The position numbers were made by a program, and so were the translations under genes. The notes under the pieces were generated by a model. It saw only the letters and a program-made list of their open reading frames with translations. It did not search any database and was not told the DNA's origin. From positions 1-7,459 of the forward strand of contig WOUX01000039.1 in the NCBI GenBank assembly GCA_009773075.1: a stretch of 7,459 nucleotides of DNA. Reading direction: 5' to 3'. This DNA comes from a bacterium. Its GTDB lineage: Bacteria; Desulfobacterota; UBA8473. Below are positions 1 to 5,312 of this stretch, one piece after another (the first letter of the stretch is position 1; every line of letters starts with the position of its first letter).

Positions 1-315
1 AGTTGTGCCGACATCCACACTTACTCCCTGTGTGGACACGTTTTTCATGTAAACGTGCACTTTGTTGCCATCCACTTTCTTAATTTCTGCTGGAGAGCCA
101 AGAAGAGCCTTGAGGTCAGCTTCGGTGGACTGCCCGATAACCAAATTGCCATCATTAAACTGTGCTTGGGCCGCTTCAATTGTTCTCGGTGGCGGCTCGC
201 CTTGCTTTCCAGTAAGCATATATTTGTAGCTCTCTATTACCGGCGCGCAACCTGCGATGAGGGCAACAAAGCCAACAAGTAGCAATGTTTTTACGATACT
301 AAACTCCTTTCTCAC
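1..315 (-). CDS. Small lipoprotein, SmpA/OmlA (BamE)-like, C-terminus off the window
   Basis: Partial gene whose C-terminal end lies beyond base 1. Translated in the frame of a GTG at 315-313, it begins with a basic stretch (RK), then a hydrophobic segment (VKTLLLVGFVALIAGC) ending in a lipobox, LIAGC, with the lipidated Cys at residue 23. A lipid-anchored envelope protein is therefore likely. After a Pro-rich linker (GEPPPR) comes VIGQSTEADLKALLGSPAEI, which resembles the 'G-x-T-x-x-D/E-V-x-x-x-L-G-x-P' signature of the SmpA/OmlA/BamE fold, a small domain of outer-membrane lipoproteins. This match is by eye only. The start is uncertain: an AAAGGAG Shine-Dalgarno lies at 310-304, inside the GTG-started reading, with ideal spacing to an ATC codon at 297-295. 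Either GTG at 315 is used without a clear ribosome binding site, or initiation is at ATC. Both leave the signal peptide intact. The gene is 142 bases downstream of the slipin gene and is probably a separate unit. Confidence 0.7.
   Translation of the reverse strand, partial: MRKEFSIVKTLLLVGFVALIAGCAPVIESYKYMLTGKQGEPPPRTIEAAQAQFNDGNLVIGQSTEADLKALLGSPAEIKKVDGNKVHVYMKNVSTQGVSVDVGTT
304..310 (-). promoter_or_regulatory. Shine-Dalgarno AAAGGAG pointing at an ATC codon
   Basis: On the minus strand AAAGGAG is followed after six bases (TTTAGT) by ATC at 297-295, then GTA AAA ACA. The spacing is ideal for a start codon at ATC. No ATG, GTG or TTG lies at a usable distance in this frame: the first TTG is 18 bases downstream and would remove the signal peptide's only basic residue. 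The site makes the start of the lipoprotein gene ambiguous. Confidence 0.5.
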
Positions 316-326
316 GTTACCCGACG

Positions 327-336
327 GTTCATGAAC
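327..336. repeat. 10-base perfect palindrome GTTCATGAAC
   Basis: GTTCATGAAC equals its own reverse complement. The flanking bases do not extend the symmetry. It lies in the leader of the partial lipoprotein gene, 12 bases upstream of the GTG candidate. It could be a protein-binding half-site pair or chance; nothing else in the window repeats it. Confidence 0.3.
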
Positions 337-370
337 GGCCTCGTAGCTTCGTCGGCATTTCTTCGAGGCC
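337..370. repeat. Inverted repeat GGCCTCG...CGAGGCC upstream of lipoprotein gene
   Basis: GGCCTCG at 337-343 and CGAGGCC at 364-370 are exact reverse complements separated by 20 bases. Inside, after one mismatch, AG/CT adds two more pairs. No T-run follows on either strand, so it is not an intrinsic terminator. In an RNA for the partial lipoprotein gene it would form a GC-rich hairpin in the 5' leader, ending about 20 bases before the GTG candidate. Confidence 0.45.
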
Positions 371-378
371 CAACAATG

Positions 379-406
379 TTATTAAGCGACAAAATGAGTG
401 TAGCAA
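379..406 (-). promoter_or_regulatory. Weak candidate promoter for the partial lipoprotein gene
   Basis: On the minus strand TTGCTA (406-401) and TAATAA (384-379) are 16 bases apart, matching the sigma-70 -35 and -10 boxes at 4 and 3 of 6 positions. The gap between slipin and the lipoprotein gene (316-457) is the only place such a promoter could lie, but the match is poor. Its RNA would begin close to the GGCCTCG hairpin. Confidence 0.2.
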
Positions 407-457
407 AAATAGGCTTTTTTGTAAAACATTCCCGCCAAATAGCACAATTTAACTCTC

Positions 458-1210
458 TTACTTCTCCTTATCTGCCAACTTCAAGAACGGTTTAAACAGG
501 TCGATGGGAATAGGGAAAATGGTTGTTGAATTGTTTTCTGCGGCAATCTGGTTCAGGGTCTGAAGGTACCTAAGCTGAAGGGACATGGGTTGTGTTTCCA
601 TAAGGGCTGCCGCCTCAATCAGTTTCTGAGCGGCCTGGAACTCACCCTCGGCATTAATGATCTTTGCCCGCCGTTCCCTCTCTGCTTCCGCCTGTTTGGC
701 TATGGCACGTTTCATCTCCTCAGGCAGGTCAATATGCTTGATTTCAACCAGCATGACCTTAATCCCCCAGGGATCGGTACTCCGGTCCAGGATTTCCTGC
801 AGGCGCAGATTAATCTTTTCTCGTTCCGATAGAATTTCATCCAGTTCTACCTCCCCGCAGACACTCCTCAGGGTCGTCTGGGCAAGCTGAGAGGTCGCAT
901 AGAGGAAGTTCTCTACCTCGACGATAGCCTTATTGGAGTCCATGACCCGAAAATAGACAACAGCATTTACCTTCACCGACACGTTATCTTTGGTGATTAC
1001 ATCCTGGGGAGGGACATCCATAGTAACCAGCCTTAAACTGACCTTCTGCATCTTATCAACAATTGGGATCAAGAAGATCAGTCCAGGGCCTTTTGTGGCA
1101 ATTATTCTGCCAAGGCGGAAGATAACCCCTCTTTCATACTCGTTTAGTACCCTGACAGCACTGCTCAGGATAATCACCAGAAACATAGCTAGTACAATCC
1201 ATCCAATCAT
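458..1210 (-). CDS. Slipin (bacterial stomatin-like SPFH/band 7 membrane protein)
   Basis: 250 residues, the usual size for prokaryotic slipins. An N-terminal hydrophobic segment (about 1-19, MIGWIVLAMFLVIILSSA) anchors the protein. The SPFH/band 7 domain follows (about 22-180) with landmarks EYERGVIFRLGR, GPGLIFLIPIVD and VPPQDVITKDNVSVKVNAVVYFRV, all typical of the stomatin/slipin branch. An alanine- and charge-rich helix (about 165-205, KQAEAERERRAKIINAEGEF) is the family's coiled-coil region, used for oligomerisation. The tail carries a hydrophobic stretch, IFPIPIDLFKPFL (231-243). In Pyrococcus the NfeD-type protease PH1510 cleaves the matching C-terminal hydrophobic part of its stomatin partner PH1511. 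Slipins are thought to form ring-like membrane scaffolds. The start is supported by AAGGGGG at 1223-1217, six bases before the ATG. The gene sits 30 bases after nfeD and is the last of the operon; I see no convincing terminator behind it. Confidence 0.93.
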   Translation of the reverse strand: MIGWIVLAMFLVIILSSAVRVLNEYERGVIFRLGRIIATKGPGLIFLIPIVDKMQKVSLRLVTMDVPPQDVITKDNVSVKVNAVVYFRVMDSNKAIVEVENFLYATSQLAQTTLRSVCGEVELDEILSEREKINLRLQEILDRSTDPWGIKVMLVEIKHIDLPEEMKRAIAKQAEAERERRAKIINAEGEFQAAQKLIEAAALMETQPMSLQLRYLQTLNQIAAENNSTTIFPIPIDLFKPFLKLADKEK

Positions 1211-1240
1211 ATAAAACCCCCTTCTTAAAGTGTTGAAAAA

Positions 1241-2545
1241 CTAAGCTAATCTTTCTACCTTCATCCAAAGACTGTCCACCTTTAAAACTCTAACCTTTTC
1301 TCCCTCTGGAATAGCTTCATCACTATAGGCATTCCAATACTCTCCATGTATAAAAACCTTACCTTCCTGCAATATCTCTGTTTTTGCAGTCCCAATCTCC
1401 CCTACTAACCCTTCCATTCCGGTTGTGGGCTTGGAGAGATAAGCCCTGAATGCCAGGGTTGCAGAGAGGATAAACAGGGCTGAGGTGCCCAGAACTACAG
1501 GAATGAGCACAGCCCACGACACCCGTAAATACGGCACAGGGGATTCAAACAACATCAGAGAGCCTAAAAGCATAGACACTATACCCCCGATGGTTAAGAG
1601 CCCAAAACTCGTTACCTTAACTTCAACAATAAAAAGTATTATAGCCAGGACTATTAAGAGAATTCCAGCATAGTTTATAGGCAGGGTCTGAAAGGCAAAG
1701 AATGCCAGAATTAAACTAATAGCCCCAATTACCCCGGGAAAGATAACGCCGGGATGGGCCAGCTCAAAATACAATCCGAGAAACCCTATCATCATCAAGA
1801 CATAGGCAATGTTAGGATTACTCAGTATGTTAAGTATATTATGACGGATACCCATGTTGATGAAGACAGGCTCTGCGTCTTTTGTATTCAACGTGAAAGT
1901 CCCCTTTGCAGTCTTAACCTTCTTCCCATTAATCTCCAAAAGAAGGGTTTTAATATCCGGGGCTATCAGGTCAATTACTTTTAGGTTTAATGCCTCCTTT
2001 TCAGTAACAGATACACTTTTCCTAACTGTCTCTTCTGCCCATTTGGCATTTCTACCCCTTTCTTCTGCAATGCTTTTGATATATGCCACAGCATCATTTA
2101 CCACCTTTTTTTCCATTTCCTTATCTATCTTTTGGCCACCCATAGTGACAGGGTGAGCCGCTCCAATGTTTGTTCCTGGAGACATAGCGGCGATATTGCT
2201 CGCCATTGTTATCATTACCCCTGCTGATGCTGCCCTTGCACCACCTGGAGAAACATACACAATAATGGGAATGTCAGCATTCAACATATTCTTTACTATT
2301 TTACGCATTGAGAGGTCAAGACCACCCGGGGTATCAAGCTGGATTATTAAACATTCTGCCCCGTCCTTTGACGACCTTTCTATACTTTCTGCGATGAACT
2401 CTACAACTACCGGATTTATTATACTGTCTATTTTGGCAACATTCACATGAGGGTTTTTAGCTGAAGTAAAAGGGGTTAAGGATAGTAAAAAGACAAGAGG
2501 GGAGAATATTAACAATACAGTATAGCAAAATTTTCTATTGAACAT
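1241..2545 (-). CDS. nfeD: NfeD long form: membrane-bound ClpP-class serine protease (stomatin operon partner)
   Basis: 434 residues with the full three-part layout of long NfeD proteins. A signal peptide (about 1-29, ending FTSAKN) leads to an extracytoplasmic ClpP-like serine protease domain (about 33-205), then four or five membrane helices (about 246-366), then a C-terminal OB-fold NfeD domain (about 375-434, GLVGEIGTA...GKVFIHGEYWNAYSDE). The protease motifs are intact: DTPGG (71-75), the nucleophile Ser107 in ARAASAGV, and Lys147 just before VVND, which aligns by eye with the catalytic Ser97/Lys138 dyad of Pyrococcus PH1510. It is therefore probably active and probably cleaves the slipin encoded 30 bases downstream. 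No Shine-Dalgarno is visible in the 23 bases between the uracil-DNA glycosylase stop and this ATG. No upstream in-frame start exists and the ATG fits the signal peptide, so the start is kept. Translation may depend on coupling to the upstream gene. Confidence 0.94.
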   Translation of the reverse strand: MFNRKFCYTVLLIFSPLVFLLSLTPFTSAKNPHVNVAKIDSIINPVVVEFIAESIERSSKDGAECLIIQLDTPGGLDLSMRKIVKNMLNADIPIIVYVSPGGARAASAGVMITMASNIAAMSPGTNIGAAHPVTMGGQKIDKEMEKKVVNDAVAYIKSIAEERGRNAKWAEETVRKSVSVTEKEALNLKVIDLIAPDIKTLLLEINGKKVKTAKGTFTLNTKDAEPVFINMGIRHNILNILSNPNIAYVLMMIGFLGLYFELAHPGVIFPGVIGAISLILAFFAFQTLPINYAGILLIVLAIILFIVEVKVTSFGLLTIGGIVSMLLGSLMLFESPVPYLRVSWAVLIPVVLGTSALFILSATLAFRAYLSKPTTGMEGLVGEIGTAKTEILQEGKVFIHGEYWNAYSDEAIPEGEKVRVLKVDSLWMKVERLA

Positions 2546-2568
2546 GGTATTTGTATGTCTTAGATTAA

Positions 2569-3342
2569 TTAGGAGGTTAATGATAGATACTCTTTCTGGA
2601 TCATCTGCATATCTTCCCAGACAAACCGCTTGAAATTGGGGTTTCGGAGTAAGAAAGCAGGGTGATAGGTGGGAATGAGTTTAATCCTGTGATAACTATG
2701 GAATCTCCCCCTTAGTTTAGAGATTTTTTCGTCTGTTTTAAGCAGGGTTTGAGCAGCAAATGCACCCAGGGCACATATAATCTCAGGCCTTATTGCCTGG
2801 ATCTGTTTGGTTAAGAATGGTTCACATGCCTTTATTTCATCCGGTTCGGGATTTCGATTCCCAGGTGGACGGCACTTGATTATATTGGCTATATAAACCT
2901 CTTCTCGGTTCAAATTTATTGCATTTATAATCCTTGTAAGTAACTGACCAGCCTTACCCACAAAGGGTTCTCCTTTTATATCTTCATCTCTTCCTGGCCC
3001 TTCTCCCACAATGAGCAATCTGGCATTTTTATTGCCTGTTCCGAAGACTATATTTCTTCTCCCTGAATGGAGTTTGCAGCGCTTACAATCTCCCAGTTCT
3101 TTTCTGATGGCTTCCAATGTTATCAGGCTGCCTGCCTTTGCCTCTCCGTATCCGGACAGGTCTTCATAAACTCCAACACCTGAGTTATCAATACTTAAGA
3201 TACTGCGCTTAGTTACGCTGTCTCTCTTTTCAGGATTGGTTGGAAAACCTTCTACGCCTATATCCTTTTGGTAACTCAGATATTCCCTAAGGTCCAGTAC
3301 TATTTCCCTAAAATCTTGAAGCAGGCTTTTTTGACCAGTCAT
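2569..3342 (-). CDS. Uracil-DNA glycosylase, family 4 (iron-sulphur)
   Basis: Removes uracil from DNA to start base excision repair of deaminated cytosine. The C-terminal catalytic part (about 80-250) has the family 4 hallmarks: four cysteines placed to hold a 4Fe-4S cluster (Cys86-x2-Cys89 in GDCKRCKLH, Cys157 in IIKCRPPGNRNP, Cys173 in ACEPFL); motif GEGPGRDED (113-121), with GEGPG where most members have GEAPG; and the DNA-intercalation motif HPAFLLRNP (227-235). At 257 residues it is longer than the roughly 200-residue archaeal and Thermus enzymes. The first 80 or so residues are a poorly conserved extension: a charged helix-like start (LLQDFREIVLDLREYL) followed by a Ser/Gly-rich linker. 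The ATG lies three bases after the coaBC stop, with only AAAGG directly against it, so translational coupling to coaBC is likely. Confidence 0.93.
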   Translation of the reverse strand: MTGQKSLLQDFREIVLDLREYLSYQKDIGVEGFPTNPEKRDSVTKRSILSIDNSGVGVYEDLSGYGEAKAGSLITLEAIRKELGDCKRCKLHSGRRNIVFGTGNKNARLLIVGEGPGRDEDIKGEPFVGKAGQLLTRIINAINLNREEVYIANIIKCRPPGNRNPEPDEIKACEPFLTKQIQAIRPEIICALGAFAAQTLLKTDEKISKLRGRFHSYHRIKLIPTYHPAFLLRNPNFKRFVWEDMQMIQKEYLSLTS

Positions 3343-3345
3343 CCT

Positions 3346-4566
3346 TTAACGCTTCCATTCAGACCTTTTTAATTTACCAGTCTTAATCTTCACAACCCTG
3401 TCAAGTATCTTTTCTGCCACCTCTTCTTTACTCATCAACGGCAGTTCCTCTATACTACCTTCTCTATCCAGTATCTTAACTATATTGGTATCGGACTCAA
3501 AACCTGCTCCTTCCATACATACATCATTGGCCACAATCAAGTCCAGGTTTTTGTTTTTTAGTTTACTTCTTGCATTATTTATTAAGTCTTCTGTTTCGGC
3601 AGCAAACCCCACATGGATTCTATCCCCCTTTTTCTTGCCGATCTCTGATAGTATGTCCGGAGTCTCTTCCAATTCCAATATAAGATTTGCCCTTTCCCGT
3701 TTTATCTTTTCTGAACAGACCTCTTTAGCCTTATAGTCACCTACCGCAGCCGTCTTAATCACGACAGTGGAATCCTCCAAACTGTCAAGGACAGCGGCTC
3801 TCATCTCTAAAACCGTCTTAACTGAAAAGAATTTTATGTTTTGAGGAACAGACAACATAGAGGGGCCGCTTATTAAAGTAACCTCAGCGCCTCTTCTCCT
3901 GGCAACCCTGGCTACTGCATATCCCATCTTTCCTGTAGAGCGGTTAGTGATGAACCTTATGGGATCAATAAACTCTGTGGTCGGACCGGCGGTAACCAGA
4001 ACCCTTTCTCCTAAAAGATCCTTTTTAGATAGGACGGACTCCATCTCTTCAATAATATCATCAACCTCGGCTAACTTACCCAGACCCTCTGTTCCACAGG
4101 CAAGCTCTCCAGAAGCAGGCTCAACAAATTGGTAGCCAAAAGACTTCAGAGTATTGATGTTGCGTTGAACTACATGATTTTCGTACATATTGGTATTCAT
4201 TGCAGGAGCGATTAACACAGGGGCCTTGGTTGCCATCACAGTTGTTGAGAGGAAGTCATCTGCTATGCCATTTGAGATCTTTCCAATAATATTAGCAGTT
4301 GCCGGTGCAATTACAAAAATATCCGCCCATTGCGCTATAGCTATGTGTCCGATCTTCGAATCTTCTGGAAGGTCAAATAATCCTGTGATTACTCTATTGC
4401 CGGAGAGTGTCTGAAAAGTCAAAGGGGCAACGAATTCCTGGGCGCTTTTAGTCATTATTACATTGATCTCGGCATTAAGATTTGCAAGCCTTCTTAGCAG
4501 TTCTACCGCCTTATATGCCGCTATACCCCCAGTAACACCCAGGACAATCTTTCTGGCTTTTAGCAT
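3346..4566 (-). CDS. coaBC: Bifunctional phosphopantothenoylcysteine decarboxylase / phosphopantothenate-cysteine ligase (CoaBC)
   Basis: Catalyses two consecutive steps of coenzyme A synthesis in the cytoplasm: CoaB joins phosphopantothenate to cysteine using CTP, and flavin-dependent CoaC decarboxylates the product. From the chosen start it has 406 residues, the same as the E. coli enzyme. CoaC part (1 to about 180): VTGGIAAYKA (11-20), active-site His74 in GHIAIAQWAD, PAMNTNMY with Asn124, and the flexible flap ACGTEGLGK with Cys157; the flap's usual GxGR is GLGK here. CoaB part (about 186-400): VTAGPTTEFIDPIRFITNRS (191-210) with Asn208, AAVGDYK and Lys289 in EKIKR. All key residues match. 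The frame is open further, to an ATG at 4647 that would overlap the upstream gene by 50 bases. The ATG at 4566 is preferred because of its strong ribosome binding site and because the domain begins there. Confidence 0.97.
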   Translation of the reverse strand: MLKARKIVLGVTGGIAAYKAVELLRRLANLNAEINVIMTKSAQEFVAPLTFQTLSGNRVITGLFDLPEDSKIGHIAIAQWADIFVIAPATANIIGKISNGIADDFLSTTVMATKAPVLIAPAMNTNMYENHVVQRNINTLKSFGYQFVEPASGELACGTEGLGKLAEVDDIIEEMESVLSKKDLLGERVLVTAGPTTEFIDPIRFITNRSTGKMGYAVARVARRRGAEVTLISGPSMLSVPQNIKFFSVKTVLEMRAAVLDSLEDSTVVIKTAAVGDYKAKEVCSEKIKRERANLILELEETPDILSEIGKKKGDRIHVGFAAETEDLINNARSKLKNKNLDLIVANDVCMEGAGFESDTNIVKILDREGSIEELPLMSKEEVAEKILDRVVKIKTGKLKRSEWKR

Positions 4567-4572
4567 GAAGTT

Positions 4573-4579
4573 CTCCTCC
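4573..4579 (-). promoter_or_regulatory. Ribosome binding site fixing the coaBC start
   Basis: GGAGGAG on the minus strand, six bases (AACTTC) before the ATG at 4566-4564. It decides against the longer reading from 4647, which would add 27 residues without homology. Confidence 0.85.
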
Positions 4580-4597
4580 GAGCCCCCGGAATGCTTA

Positions 4598-5116
4598 CTA
4601 TTTGGGCGTTTCAACTTTTCCATGTAGAGGGCCGACTCTAACTTCAACTATAGTATTAAATGCCCTGTCGTATAAAGTGATTAAACAGCTCTTATCTTCT
4701 TTTTGAAAGTTCAGGATATAGCTTTTATACTTGAAGCTGTTTATAAAGACCCAGTTGTTTTTCTTCATATTCTCATGGAAGAACACTACCAGGGAAGAAA
4801 CGTCGATACGCCCCTTGAATACAAGGATCCCGGTTTTGAATTTGGATGTTTCGTAAATAAACGACCCCTCTTTATCCAGTGTAAGCTCCGGGGGAATAGA
4901 TATATCCTCAAAATCATAATATACTGGCAGAGGCTGGGTCTTTAAAAGCTTTACATCGGTAGCCTCACCTGATGAACTCACATCTTTAAGGATAGTACCG
5001 CAACCTGGGAGCAGGGTCAGGCTGACAATCATTATAATTGCTGATATCGGAAGAGATAATTTACCTGTTATTAAATTATTTGAAACATTTAAAAATTTGA
5101 TTCCTTTTTTATCCAT
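4598..5116 (-). CDS. Putative lipoprotein of unknown function, first gene of the coaBC operon
   Basis: 172 residues; I do not recognise a named family with confidence. An N-terminal stretch with Lys3, Lys4 and Lys7 is followed by a hydrophobic segment (about 21-38, SLPISAIIMIVSLTLLPG) and Cys39, giving LLPGC. This is a lipobox-like site with an unusual Pro at -2, so lipid anchoring is likely but not certain. The mature part has a Pro-rich linker (QPLPVYYDFEDISIPPEL), then an alpha/beta region: FKTGILVFKGRIDVSSLVVFF, HENMKKNNWVF, YILNFQKEDKSCLITLYD, TIVEVRVG. The order 'I-x-K-G, one strand, a helix ending in M-x-x-N-x-W, then F-x-K' recalls small lipoproteins of deltaproteobacterial type that I have seen described only as hypothetical. 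An ATG at 5137 in the same frame is rejected, because the strong GAGGAGG lies between it and the ATG at 5116. coaBC starts 31 bases after its stop. Confidence 0.8.
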   Translation of the reverse strand: MDKKGIKFLNVSNNLITGKLSLPISAIIMIVSLTLLPGCGTILKDVSSSGEATDVKLLKTQPLPVYYDFEDISIPPELTLDKEGSFIYETSKFKTGILVFKGRIDVSSLVVFFHENMKKNNWVFINSFKYKSYILNFQKEDKSCLITLYDRAFNTIVEVRVGPLHGKVETPK

Positions 5117-5121
5117 ATAAT

Positions 5122-5128
5122 CCTCCTC
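5122..5128 (-). promoter_or_regulatory. Strong ribosome binding site fixing the lipoprotein start
   Basis: GAGGAGG on the minus strand, five bases (ATTAT) before the ATG at 5116. Its position shows that the upstream in-frame ATG at 5137, which lies inside the inverted repeat, is not the start. Confidence 0.85.
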
Positions 5129-5129
5129 T

Positions 5130-5158
5130 TTTAACATAGCTTTTTACCCTATGTTAAA
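5130..5158. repeat. Perfect 10-base inverted repeat between promoter and ribosome binding site
   Basis: TTTAACATAG (5130-5139) and CTATGTTAAA (5149-5158) are exact reverse complements around a nine-base spacer. On the minus strand one arm overlaps the last three bases of the proposed -10 box and the other ends two bases before GAGGAGG. As DNA it has the layout of an operator for a dimeric repressor. As RNA only part of the first arm would be transcribed from the proposed start point, so the DNA reading is favoured. No T-run follows on either strand, so it is not a terminator. Confidence 0.6.
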
Positions 5159-5184
5159 GTAGCATGTATTTGTTGGCTTGTCAA
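5156..5184 (-). promoter_or_regulatory. Sigma-70-type promoter of the lipoprotein-coaBC-udg-nfeD-slipin operon
   Basis: On the minus strand a perfect -35, TTGACA (5184-5179), is followed by exactly 17 bases and then TACTTT (5161-5156). The -10 matches TATAAT at only three positions, but these are the most conserved ones (T1, A2, T6). Transcription would start near 5150, about 35 bases before the lipoprotein ATG. The location between the end of the MmgE/PrpD gene and the first gene of the close-packed cluster supports it. Confidence 0.55.
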
Positions 5185-5210
5185 AGAAAAACAATCCCCC
5201 ACTGCAAATC

Positions 5211-5243
5211 AGACACCGGACTCAAGACATTAGACACCAGACT
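5211..5243. repeat. Two copies of an AGACACC(G/A)GACT direct repeat, period 21
   Basis: AGACACCGGACT (5211-5222) and AGACACCAGACT (5232-5243) agree at 11 of 12 bases, 21 bases apart. The bases between include a further AAGACAT, so the stretch reads as a degenerate AGAC-rich tandem repeat. It lies in the gap between the MmgE/PrpD gene and the coaBC operon and has no coding role. Confidence 0.5.
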
Positions 5244-5260
5244 TTTCTCCCCTAAGTCTA

Positions 5261-5283
5261 GCCAAAGATATTTGAATTTTGGC
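5261..5283. repeat. Short inverted repeat GCCAAA...TTTGGC after the MmgE/PrpD gene
   Basis: GCCAAA (5261-5266) and TTTGGC (5278-5283) are exact reverse complements with an 11-base loop, starting 30 bases after the MmgE/PrpD stop codon. A second weak one, AGACTT (5239-5244) with AAGTCT (5254-5259), follows. Neither is followed by a T-run on the minus strand, so an intrinsic terminator is not supported, though they may mark the 3' end of the upstream transcript. Confidence 0.3.
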
Positions 5284-5312
5284 ATCCCCTTCCGGTAATA
5301 CTTAAATTCTAA

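Noticed and set aside
55..282. Plus-strand open frame of 75 codons opposite the partial lipoprotein gene
   Set aside because: The minus strand here gives a clean signal peptide and lipobox; the plus-strand product has no recognisable features and no good ribosome binding site.
312..332. Six-codon leader open frame MNRRVT before the partial lipoprotein gene
   Set aside because: So short that it is expected by chance, with no ribosome binding site and no regulatory amino acid run.
404..421. Possible terminator CAAAAA-TAGGCT-TTTTTG behind the slipin gene
   Set aside because: The six-base stem is almost all A-T and lacks a GC-rich part, so it would not stop transcription reliably.
1854..2450. 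Plus-strand open frames of 94-100 codons inside nfeD
   Set aside because: Antisense shadows of the conserved protease domain; hydrophobic only because the complement of the coding strand is.
4567..4647. Longer coaBC start giving 433 residues
   Set aside because: It overlaps the upstream lipoprotein gene by 50 bases, adds sequence without family likeness, and ignores the strong GGAGGAG in front of the ATG at 4566.
5239..5259. Possible terminator AGACTT-N9-AAGTCT after the MmgE/PrpD gene
   Set aside because: Weak stem and no T-run on the minus strand; kept only as a short inverted repeat note.
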